Shown: piece by piece, positions 1-9,964 of the stretch | Numbering within the stretch: the first letter of the stretch is position 1 | Layout of the letters: each line of letters starts with the position of its first letter | Assembly (NCBI RefSeq): GCF_964355755.1 | Contig: NC_092674.1 | Location: 19,556,001 to 19,620,000 of the forward strand | Source: Antedon mediterranea | Lineage: Eukaryota; Echinodermata; Crinoidea; Comatulida; Antedonidae | Length of the DNA: 64,000 nt | Direction of reading: 5' to 3' | The notes under the pieces: generated by a model | The model's input: the letters and a program-made list of their open reading frames with translations, nothing else | Database searches by the model: none | Told to the model about the DNA's origin: nothing | Program-made: the position numbers and the translations under genes

Positions 1-417
1 ATTTAGCTTTCTATCAAAATTGTATGGAACTAAGTTGACTAAATATTTATTATCAATATGCATATATTGATTATTTTTTGTTACAAAATACAAGTTATGG
101 TTTGTCTATAGGCTTAGATAATTATTATTAGTACTAATATTACAGACAGGCAGCAAACTGAATGGCATAGAACTAGGCTTTGCTGAAGCGTCACACTTTT
201 ATTGTAACCAGCAAACATGTTTGTACATTTACAGTAGTCTACATTTTTAAATAAAAATATGCTTCACCTAGAGAGTATCATCCAGTAGAAAAAAATCCAT
301 ACCTGTCGGCCGAAATAAACAACATATTATTTTGTCCTTTGTGGCGTTTCATGCAGTTGGGCGATCCATAACCGGCGGCCGAAATGCACTGTAACTTTGT
401 GTAACCCCGCGTAGATT
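1..417. other. Non-coding, nothing recognised
   Basis: AT-rich sequence with stops in all frames. No domain, repeat or RNA gene was recognised. Confidence 0.5.
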
Positions 418-672
418 GAAGTAGTAGGCCTAACTAGGCTAGTCCCTACTAGGCTAGCCGGGTAGGTTAATTAATACTAGGCCCTAGACTAGGCTAGTAG
501 GGGCCTAGGCTAGTACTGTGTAGCCTAGAGCCTATCCTCTAGGCTAGGCCTAGGGGCTAGCCTAGGTAGGCCAAGCCCAAGAGGTCAGGCTAGGCTAGGG
601 GAGGCCCTGGGCCTAGCCTAGGCCTAGGCCTAGTAGTAGCCTACTACGGGTAGTTAGTACTAGTTAGTAGTA
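418..672. repeat. TAGGCCTA-rich compound repeat
   Basis: The stretch is a dense, irregular mixture of TAGGCCTA, CTAGGCTAG and related palindromic words with no fixed period. The same words recur through the window (near 4790, 37010, 37560, 39480 and 62740), so this looks like a genome-wide low-complexity habit and not one element. No coding potential. Confidence 0.7.
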
Positions 673-1858
673 GGCATAAAATAAAATACAGATAGATAGA
701 CTTGCCACTTTTTATAAAAGTTCTTGTGTCATCATCAGTACCTATAGTATTAACTATTATCAAAGAATATAATTATATCACAAGAATTAGTAATCCGCGA
801 TTTTCCCTGTAACAGTAATATTGTCCATGTGGTAGGGCGCCGCCATAAGTGAGGATGTATCTGGGATGTATACAACTTTTTGTGACGGTTTTTCACTAAT
901 CAAAGGCTGGACCACCGGTAGTATTTTCATGATAACAAATGTTATCAACTACATGCCAACATCATGTTAAATGCTATTTGGATATTTAATTGTTCGTTTT
1001 ATGCAATTTATTTAGTAAAAACTGCACGAAATGATCAGACACCGTATAAACAGTTCGCTTTATCAACCGGGCGCTACGATAGCGTGACCGGGCGTGTTGG
1101 TGTTTACGCGTTTTCACGAAGGATAGTTTAATAATATTCCTATATTTAACTTGTTTCTGGTAAAACAAATAAACGTTAATGACATTTAACATTTTATCCT
1201 ATTAATAACATGTATTTTATACTAATTTATATCATAAAAACAATACTTAATTTATCGAGCGTAGAGTAGTACGCGGCCGCATGGTAAAGAATAGGCCGTG
1301 CTGAGTAACGATTCGTTGATTTTGGTGTTGCTGTGATGTTAGGCCTTTTTTGTGAACTAATTTAGCATGTTAGTAAATAATTGTCTGTAAAAGTGAATGT
1401 ACACTAGTTTGTTAATAAATATGTATTATAAAATAGTTTACAATTGCGAAATATATTATCATAATTCTATTTAATGTGACATGTATAAATATCTATTAAA
1501 TCAAGTCTTATTTAGTATGTATACAACCGCCGCGAGCATCACTCTCTGGAGCTCTCTGTTACAAATTTCTCATGCAAAAATCGCGGAATACTCATTCTTG
1601 TGATATATTCTTTGCTATTATCAACTCCCTGGATCCATCTCCCTGCTGGATCAGTATACGAAACGTAAACGCCCCCCCCCCCCCCCCATAGTTTAAGTGT
1701 GAGAGCTGAGATGAGTATGGAATGCCCTTGCTGCCTTCTGTGTGTATGTTGCCGCTTAGTCTTGTGTGCGAGTGACGCCTACGAAAAGAGAGGAAAGAAA
1801 AGTGTACTTGATATTTTGAATACTGTAATTCGTTTACTGTAGTTAGTTTAGTGAAATT
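673..1858. other. Non-coding spacer with a 16-bp poly-C tract
   Basis: Only short chance frames occur. A C homopolymer lies at 1672-1687 and interrupts any reading there. No recognised gene or element end. Confidence 0.5.
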
Positions 1859-1891
1859 CACTCACTGTCACTCGCCACTGAACAGTGAGTG
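1859..1891. repeat. Short inverted repeat (hairpin)
   Basis: CACTCACTGT at 1859-1868 is matched perfectly by ACAGTGAGTG at 1882-1891, giving a 10-bp stem with a 13-nt loop. No associated gene, so a terminator or regulatory role is not supported. Confidence 0.6.
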
Positions 1892-1956
1892 TCTGTTATA
1901 TGAAATCATAATTCAGTGACTTGCATATTATTCAAAAAAGTCATTAGTAGGGCGCG

Positions 1957-1988
1957 GCCTAACCATGGAGGTACCTCCATGGCCTAAC
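1957..1988. mobile_element. 18-bp palindromic micro-insertion with 7-bp direct repeats
   Basis: The 18-bp perfect palindrome CATGGAGGTACCTCCATG (1964-1981) is bracketed by exact direct repeats GCCTAAC at 1957-1963 and 1982-1988. The arrangement looks like a target-site duplication around a minimal element that is nothing but its own inverted ends. The insert at 2136-2165 has the same CATGGAG/CTCCATG ends and also a 7-bp duplication. What moved it, if anything, is not known. Confidence 0.5.
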
Positions 1989-2128
1989 TGTTTGATTTTA
2001 AGAGACATTACAACAATGCACAAAAGCAACATTTTAAAATAAAATCAAATCCATAAACTCTTTCTGTAAGAAACATCTGAATTCCAAGTAGGAGTAATAT
2101 TGAATATTGTCTAGGGTTACAGTAGACA

Positions 2129-2172
2129 ATCAAAGCATGGAGCTATAAAATTTTATAGCTCCATGATCAAAG
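2129..2172. mobile_element. 30-bp palindromic micro-insertion with 7-bp direct repeats
   Basis: Positions 2136-2165 form a perfect 30-bp palindrome whose half-site is CATGGAGCTATAAAA. Exact direct repeats ATCAAAG flank it at 2129-2135 and 2166-2172. Its ends match the insert at 1964-1981, so the two may belong to one family of micro-elements. The middle differs in length and sequence. Confidence 0.5.
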
Positions 2173-2507
2173 TCTACAAATACAAGTTTATAAATCATAA
2201 TGTGAAACTTAACCATGATATGTACAATGTTTAACAAATAAATAAAATGATGAAATGGGATCTCAGGAAGCCAGATGGGGTTTGTATGTGAAAGATTACT
2301 TTAACAAATAATTAAAATTGTTTTTTTTTTTTTTCAAGTTGTACATAAAGACAATGAAGGAGAAACCCTCTACTAATTTATTATTCAATAAACGAAAAAA
2401 AAAAGTGTATAGAGTAAAATTTACTTTATACAATACAATACTCAAGAACTACACTGATATAATGCGATTACAACTACACTACAATGTACAGTGTATATCG
2501 AATATAG
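2173..2507. other. Non-coding, T/A-rich
   Basis: Contains a 16-nt T run near 2320 and short chance frames only. Nothing recognised. Confidence 0.5.
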
Positions 2508-2776
2508 AGTCTATACGTCTAGAGAAGAAAAAAAGGTAATAAAAATAAGAAGAAAAGGAAAAAAAACATTATCTATTATGATTGATTTTTAAAATTAATT
2601 ATACAATCTCAGATTGATATTGTTAAAAAGTGTGAACAAGTTCATAGGCAATTTTAGTCTGAATCAAATTAACTTTGCCCAATATGTTGTTGTATTTTAC
2701 TTGATAAGTATCTTTGCCAACGATAGATACCATAAATTGATGAATAATACAAATAAAACTACTGCTATATGCGATT
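2508..2776 (+). repeat. Direct repeat, copy 1 (~270 bp)
   Basis: Runs from AGTCTATACGTCT to TATATGCGATT and is repeated in the same orientation at 3282-3554 with roughly 90% identity, apart from small indels in the A-rich part. The copies lie about 500 bp apart. They do not start TG and end CA, so LTRs are unlikely; a local duplication or two copies of one interspersed repeat fits better. Confidence 0.75.
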
Positions 2777-3281
2777 TCTGCAACCAGAATGATATTCCAG
2801 TTTAGGCTACTGGCAGCTATGTTGGATTTTGGCCACTATCTTAACAACGAATGACCCATTTCATTGAACATGTCTAAAATATGTTTCAATGACCATGAAT
2901 ACTTATGTTTTGATATTTTATTTGCCTATAATTATGTGACTTCTGCAACAAATTAAATGTGATTTTAAATTTATTGGCGGCCATTTTGGATTTTGGCCGC
3001 CATCTTGAAAAATATATTTAGACCAGAGTGGCTAGGCAAAAATCAATTGGTAGGTCCCAACGAAGCTCCTTGCCAAATTTGGCGCTTTTGTCCACCATGT
3101 AACGATTTCCTCAAAATGTGTTGTTAAGCCACCTGACTACTGTGTGTGTTACAGGTGGCTGTGTGTTTTATATTAATGCACAGTAATAATTTGTAAAATA
3201 TATATAGGCATATATACTGGTGTGTATAATACCACATACTGTACAATTGTAAAGCGGATAGATACAAATGGCAAATTATAC
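2777..3281. other. Spacer between direct repeats, with GGCCGCCAT-type repeat words
   Basis: Includes a short inverted motif near 2975-3005 (GGCGGCCATTTTGG followed by GGCCGCCAT). Similar words occur in the TTAA-flanked element at 59474-61431, suggesting a fragment of that repeat family. No gene. Confidence 0.4.
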
Positions 3282-3554
3282 AGTCTATACGTACGTCTAG
3301 AGAAAAAATGAAAAAAAGGAAATAAAAATAATAAGAAAAAAAAAATTATCTATTATATGATTGATTTTTAAAATTAATTATACAATCTCAGATTAATATT
3401 GTTAAAAAGTGTGAACAAGTTCCTAGGCAATTTCAGTCTGAATCAAATGAACTGATGCCCAATATGTTATTGTATTACTTGATAAGTATCTTTGCCAACG
3501 ATAGATACAATAAATTGATGAGTAATACAAATAAAACCACTGATATATGCGATT
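3282..3554 (+). repeat. Direct repeat, copy 2 (~270 bp)
   Basis: Second copy of the block at 2508-2776, same orientation, differing by scattered substitutions and short indels. Confidence 0.75.
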
Positions 3555-4150
3555 ACAACACAATTATTGTATATAGTTTGGACTCGTCATAAAGTTCTTA
3601 TCCGCATCGGGCCCGGCTTTGGATAAAACATTACATCAACATGCATCACATGATAACAATCATGTTTGTATAGGGGCCGTCGTAAAGCTAATTTACTGTC
3701 GTTGGAAATCAAGTCTTGAAAAAACCCCACCATTGCCTGGCACTTTTAAACTTACCATAATAGCTTGTAACACAACGTTCTAAAAGTATATAGGCCTAGA
3801 TGATCAACATGAATCAAGTCTGCTGAAATAGAACAATCCTTGTTGGCATCACTATTCAACTATATCAGCTACTACTCTATGCTACTATCAACTAGAAGTT
3901 AGTGTCACCTACATTTTTCAGCTCGTCATTTGTTTCATAGTTCATCATTACAATGAACCTTACGCACTATCTAGCCTAGAATAGGTAAGTATGATATTAA
4001 AATGTTAACATTTACATAATCAAATGTCTTTTTCCGTTGAGGATTAATGTGATCACGATCTCTCAATTATATCATGTTTTATTTCCGCTTTTAATACTAA
4101 TTGTACATCTGATGATGATGGAGAATGAGAGTACCATTTATGTTTTATGA
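3555..4150. other. Non-coding
   Basis: No gene, RNA or element recognised. Confidence 0.5.
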
Positions 4151-4282
4151 TACAACCATGCACTTACATGACTACAACCATGCACTTACATGACTACAAC
4201 CATGCACTTACATGACTACAACCATGCACTTACATGACTACAACCATGCACTTACATGACTACAACCATGCACTTACATGAC
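4151..4282. repeat. 22-bp minisatellite, six identical copies
   Basis: A 22-bp unit beginning TACAACCATGC is repeated six times in tandem with no mismatch. Perfect identity implies very recent expansion or conversion, so copy number is likely variable between individuals. Confidence 0.95.
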
Positions 4283-5054
4283 TTTTTCCATTCCGTTTGA
4301 CATCACAAGATCAGTGAAGATCAACAGTCGTGCTGTTACAATTTAAAATGTAGTTGAATTTTATTAAATGTATGCGCTAATAACATAAACTATGCCCATT
4401 GAGATATATTATCGATATAAAATTAGAAAATGTTCTCATATAATTCAAGTGATAATAGGTCTACCTTAACTAACCCACATTGCATAAAATAATATTAGGC
4501 CTACTCGTTAACTGGAATAAATACGCTTCGTAATTAAATACAATGTCACTTTACCAATGGGTTATCATTAATTTAAGTGTGAAAACAATTTCATTTGTTT
4601 AGTAATAAGGTAGAATTCATAATTATAAACCACCAGTGAAAAAAAAACTTATTAAAGATCTTTTTGTCTAGCTAACAGGTAGGCATCGTCAGTATGTTGC
4701 TAATATAACAGCTGCAAATGATTCCGACCGTCATCTTAACAACATAACTATCTTCCAAAGCTACTCCATAGTAGGCCTAGTTAAATACAATTATCATGAC
4801 GAAGTAAGCTGTTAGCTAGAAAAAACAAAACACTTTTTTATAATTTATTAACTCTACCTTATTTCCCTAATTTTTAAATCCCTAAGCCTTCCTATCAAAT
4901 TACATTTACTGCGTAGCTCTTTTATTCTTCCATATAATGGAGTGTCTAGTAATGGAACAGATATATATACTACAATCTTTCTTTATGGATGTGGTTAAAC
5001 CTGTTAATCATTCACTTTGATTTTGCAGAAAATTCAAAAACATACTTTAGAAAA
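4283..5054. other. Non-coding region upstream of the NLR relic
   Basis: AT-rich with no earlier exon recognised. A TATA-like run (ATATATATAC) near 4962-4971 lies about 90 bp before the ATG at 5055 and could be the promoter remnant. That is inference from position only. Confidence 0.35.
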
Positions 5055-5538
5055 ATGGCAGACATTGAAAACAAGTTTAACGATTTGAAATTTAAACTCG
5101 GTGAGCATTATGTTTGTGCTAACTACAGAATCCTGAAATTTTGTTTATTTGAACATCTATGCATATCTGATCTTACCGATAAAAATTCTGTCGGACTAAC
5201 TTTATTCAATAAACTTGACAGCACTAGTGGCTCTGGGCGTATTGCATCTAAAGATGTGAACCTTCTTTTAGAAATTACAAAACTAACAGGGCCGAAAGAA
5301 GCCGAGAACCTCGTAATTGAAAATAGCATATCTCCATATCGAAAGGAACTGTTCGGGGCTGTGAAACAAGCGGAACCAAATGCGTTAAAGGCTATCACTA
5401 TTTCGTATAAACTAGAAGAATTTGAATGTACAAACATTTGGGATGCTATATTTCTACTGGAGAAAAGCGAGAAGTTAACACCAGACACAATAAAGACATT
5501 AGTGAAAAGGCTAGCCACACCAACAGAAAGGAATGCAA
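5055..5538 (+). pseudogene. NLR relic, exon 1: death-fold (DED-like) domain
   Basis: ATG at 5055 has a good context (AAAATGG) and opens about 161 codons of helical, charged sequence. It resembles a death-fold module: a leucine-patterned first helix, then an R-I-A-S-K-D-V-N-L-L-L stretch of the type seen in death-effector domains (G-x-I-x2-x-D-x3-L). In such receptors the domain recruits adaptors or caspases in the cytosol. The reading ends at a plausible 5' splice site (A|GTATGT at 5539). The next exon candidate begins after TTCTTTTAG at 6258 but has early stops in every frame, so the gene is broken. DED versus CARD or Death is uncertain. Confidence 0.6.
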
Positions 5539-6258
5539 GTATGTATAGTATTGTTTTCTTGTAACATTTATTATTTTATATTTGTAATAAAACTTCCTTG
5601 GAAACGAAATGAAGGAAATCAAAAGAAAAGATTATGGTTCAGATTAGGAATTGTATGGCCCTTATTTAATGCTACTTTCTTATTCCGATATTTGAATGAG
5701 AGATAATAATCTGATCTACGGATTTACCACAATCAATATGTGTGCACATTTGTTGTTGTCAATCAATTCCATCTGTTTAAATGTAATTTGTAATTTATAG
5801 AACAATCTTTTATTTTTATTTATTTATTAAATTTTTTCACTGCATACAAAAACACAAAACAGAAAAAAAGCTTATTTCATAAGCACCTTAGATATTTTTA
5901 TTCAACATGTTTTGAAATGTGTGACTCTAGCTATAATTTTAACTTGATCGTGTCAATGGTTGCCGTACAATACGAACAAGAAATAATTTTGTTGAATATT
6001 TTCTCTCATTCCTAACTGATTGGCTTTAAAATGAAAGCTATTTCAATTATACTTCTGAATAGGAATACAATTTACGATGTAGGCCTATATATTTTGTAAG
6101 AAAATAATTAGTTTTAGGGTGTTATATTAAGGCAATTCAATTGGTTATATTAACAAAAATAATTATTCCAAGCAAAAGAAAAACAATTGACCCTGAATTG
6201 ACACTAAAAGACATTAATTTCATCACTTACTATCACTCGTTTACTGTTGTTCTTTTAG
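5539..6258 (+). other. Probable intron of the NLR relic
   Basis: Begins GTATGT and ends TTCTTTTAG, with AT-rich, stop-filled sequence between the death-fold exon and the NACHT-encoding exon. The flanking coding sequences make sense together only if this is removed. Confidence 0.55.
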
Positions 6259-7085
6259 AAATAGGAAAGTAGTTGCTTGAAAGACAACGAGCAATGTTCC
6301 AGGATGACAAGACATTTACACCGTCAATAATGGATACACAGCATCATGTTTCAACATTCAAGAAATCTTCACTGACCTGAACGTACTTGAAGAAAATATA
6401 AAAACAAAAGAGAGCAAGCCAACAACATTACTAGTATTGTTAGATATTATGCAGTCGCCACGTCCACGTAGAGTGCTTATAACTGGTGGCTGGTAAAACG
6501 ACGTTATTAAAGTACTTAGCATACAGTACAACCATTGAAAATCCAAGTGCATCTGAAGTTAAAATTGTATTTGTCTTGTATTTAAGAGATTTAGAAAAAG
6601 ATAAAGGTATCTTTGATCTGATTGAAAAACAATTGGGTATAGAAGAATTAAGTGATGTGACAGATCTCATAGAAGATCCCATGAAATTGGTTAGGAAGTT
6701 CATAAGAGAGCATGATGGTCAAATTGTTTTTTTAATAGATAGATTAGATGAATTAAGCTTAAAAAATCGGTGCTTGTGTGATCTGTTTGGAAAGAAAACC
6801 TTAAGGAAAAGTGTTGTGCTACTTACATCGCGATCAGAAAACATAGATGGTTTCAAAATAAGGTGTGATGTACATGTGAGAGTCGATGGATTTAATCAAG
6901 AGAGTATTGGGAATTATATTGACCATTACTTTCAGTATTTTGATAATCCTGGATTAGGAAAATCCCTTAGGTTGGAATTGGAGGTTGATAAGAAAGTTTT
7001 ATAAGAAACAAAATGAAGAAAAAACGATTGATAAGTTTGAAAACGTTCCCATGACGTATATAAATGCTATGATTTTGTTTAGGGA
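6259..7085 (+). pseudogene. NLR relic: NACHT NTPase domain, frameshifted in Walker A
   Basis: Encodes a linker, then a STAND-type NACHT NTPase. The P-loop AGKTTL is read from 6489 and the Walker B-like IVFLIDRLDEL near 6722-6754. A sensor-type LLTSRSE follows near 6820-6840. In intact receptors this domain binds ATP/dADP and drives oligomerisation. Upstream, the frame ending in V-L-I-T-G-G reaches a stop inside the P-loop (about 2 nt missing before AGKTT). A further stop at 7002-7004 and a frame change before 7091 confirm that it is non-functional. Confidence 0.8.
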
Positions 7086-7090
7086 AATAT

Positions 7091-9964
7091 ATGTTTAATT
7101 CCCTGAAATGTAATGAGCTTGCAATATATAAAGACGAAATGAAAGCAGAGCTAGAGTATCAAATCGCACTAAATGTTGGTTTTGTTTCTAAAAAACCTTC
7201 AACTTTAAGATCTAACACTGAGGGGGAGATGTACATACCACGACACAGGTTGATAGGAGAATCATTGGTCGGATTTTACTTATACAAGATGTGTGAAGGT
7301 GTCACCACTGAATGTCCTGCATACGTGAGACAATTACTTGAACAATTGAAGGAAAATGAGTGGAAGGACGTAAGAGAAATTGAGAATTTTGAGATGCCAA
7401 ATAGTTTTGCAGTTGGTTATCTTGGTGTTGATGCTGGTAAAATCTTAAAACATTTGATTACAGATAAGTTATCAACATGCCGCTCTTTAGGTATTTACCT
7501 GAACTGCGTTAAACATCAATATCTGCCTCAAATGAATATGACCCTAAACATGATAAGCGAGGAATTAAACCAACACACTGCTGTACCTGACTCACTAAGA
7601 AAGGTTATTTCCTACTTTAATCCAAATGTTCCTTTGAGTGATGATTTTGCAAGTCTTATAAGGCAATTTTATAGCATGAATCTGAATAGGCTTGATTTGA
7701 GCAATTTTTGTAATACATTATCATCTGATTGTAAAGGAAACGTTCTTGCACACATTGCATACCTTTCTAGCGACTTGATGTAAGTAATTGCAGTATATCA
7801 GGAGTGGAACTGAAGGAAATGATTAGAGAGTGTGGTGAAAGAGGTGGTGATCTAGGATTATACAGTTTCAAAATCAGTGATAATGAACTTATCAACCTTG
7901 ATGGTACTTTACTATGTAATATGTTTAATATCAGTCCTCAATTGCAAATGTTTGAAATGTGTAATTGCAAACTGTCAGGCAACGTGATGAATGATATGGT
8001 GACAGAATTGATGACCATGTATGATACGAGTTGTATTACTAACATATTGGAATTAAGACTTCTCAATATCAATGGCAATGATTTTAGCAACATTGATGGT
8101 ACTCTACCGTACTGAGTGCGTTCATGAGTAAGTCGCCTAAGCTGCTTAAACTTTATATGCGTAATTGCAAACTTTCGGGTGACGTTATAAATACCATGAT
8201 GAGAGATTATGCAGAGAATGGGTTAAAATTACAAGCGCTTGTAATTGATAATAATGATATTAGTCAGATCAATGGTACTCTACTTGGAAAGTTTTTAAGT
8301 AAGTCTCCTAAGCTTCTTGCACTTTCCATGTCCGATTGTAAACTATCAGGTGACGTACTGAATGATATGATGAGAGTATTTGCAGAAAATGAATTACAAT
8401 TACAAGAGTTCTATATTGGCAATAATGACATAAGTGGCATTGATGGTAATTTACTGGTTTTTTTTTTAGTAAGTCTCAAAAGCTGCTTACACTGTCTATG
8501 CATGACTGTAAACTCTTAAGTGATGCAATTGAAAACATGATAATCAAGGTATGTGCAGGAGGTAAGTTTGAATTACAAGAGCTTGATATTGGAAGTAATG
8601 ATATCAGTGAAATCAATGGTATTCAACTTGGTACTTTCTTGAGTAAGTCTCCTAAGCTGGGTAAACTTTATATGAATGATTGTAAACTTTCAAGCGACGT
8701 AATGAATGAAGTTATGAGAAAGCATGCAGCAGAAAATTTAGAATTACAAGAGCTTGACATTGGGAATAATGCAATCAGTGAAATTGATGGTAATTTACTA
8801 GGTGCTTTCCTCAGTAAGTCGCACAAGTTGCTTGAATTTGACATGCATAATTGTAAATTATACATAATGAATGAGACTATCAGAGCGTATGCAGGAAATG
8901 AGTTACAATTACAAGAGCTTAACATTGCCAATAATGATATGAGTAAAATCGATGGTACTTTACTTGGTTCTTTTCTGAATAAGTCACCGAAATTGTTTAA
9001 ATTGTCCATAAATTACTGTAATCTATCAGGTACTGTTATGAATAACATGATGACAGAATATGCAGGACGTAAGTTACAAGTACTTTATCTTGCAAATAAT
9101 GACATCAGTAATGTTGATGGTAATCTACTGAGTACGTTTTTGAGTAAATCTTCTAAACTGCTTAAACTGTATATGCCTAATTGTAAACTACCAGGTAACG
9201 TGATGAAATAAATGATTAGTGTGTTTGCAGGAAGTGAATTAGAATTGCAAGTGCTTTCAATTGGGTATAATGCCATCAGTGGCATTGATGGTACTTTACT
9301 GTGTGCTTTTCTGAATAATTCCCCTAAGCTGCTTAAACTATATATGCCGGATTGTAAACTAACAGGTAACGTAATAAATAAAATGATTCATGAGTATGCA
9401 GGGAATGAGCTAGAATTGCAAGAGCTTAATATTGCCAATAATGATATCAGTGGCATTGATGGTACTTTACTGGGAAGATTCTTGAGTAAGTGTCCTAAGC
9501 TGCTTGAACTGTACATGCCCACCTGTAGACTATCAGGTGACATAATGAATAAAATGATCAGTGTGTATGCAGTGAATGAGTTGGATTTACAAGTGTTTGT
9601 AATTGACAATAATTATATCAGTAAAACTGATGGTTCTCTGTTGGGTAAGTTTTTGAGTAAATCTCCTAAGCTGATTAAACTTTCCATGAATGATTGCAAT
9701 TTATCAGGTAACATAATGAATGAAATGATCCGAGTAGTATGCAAAAAATAAGATGCATTAGTTTTACAAGAACTTTATTTTGGCAATAATGACATCAGTG
9801 ACATTGATGGCTGCCTACTAGGTAGGTTTTTGAGTAAGTCACCAGAGCTGCTTACACTTTCTGTGATTAATTGTAAACTATCAGCTGATATTATGAATGA
9901 TATGATGAGAACGTATTCTGGAGATGAGTTAGAAAGAAGAAGAGTTCCACATTGTCAACAATGA
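7091..9964 (+). pseudogene. NLR relic: NACHT-associated region and ribonuclease-inhibitor-type LRR array
   Basis: The first ~690 nt encode the helical segment between NACHT and LRRs. From ~7800 an LRR array follows. Each ~171-bp unit (57 residues) holds two ribonuclease-inhibitor-like repeats, consensus L-x-x-L-x-I-x-N-N-D-I-S-x-I-D-G then L-x-K-L-x-M-x-x-C-K-L-S-G-x-V-M. The word AGTAAGTC/AATAAGTC marks units near 8127, 8298, 8468, 8642, 8813, 8979, 9142, 9314, 9485, 9656 and 9833. Stops or frameshifts occur near 7783, 8115, 8519, 9211 and 9751. The array is cut at ~9964 by a retrotransposon and resumes at 28478 and 29139. LRRs normally sense ligand. Confidence 0.85.

Noticed and set aside
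1592-1861. Minus-strand frame of 89 codons with poly-Gly
   Set aside because: Created by the poly-C tract; no domain or codon pattern.
2508-3554. Small LTR retrotransposon with 270-bp LTRs
   Set aside because: Repeats lack TG...CA ends and the interior has no primer-binding site, polypurine tract or coding sequence.
4151-4282. CRISPR array
   Set aside because: The 22-bp repeats are directly adjacent with no spacers, and the sequence is eukaryotic.
6358-6703. Minus-strand frames over the NACHT region
   Set aside because: Antisense shadows of the NACHT coding sequence.
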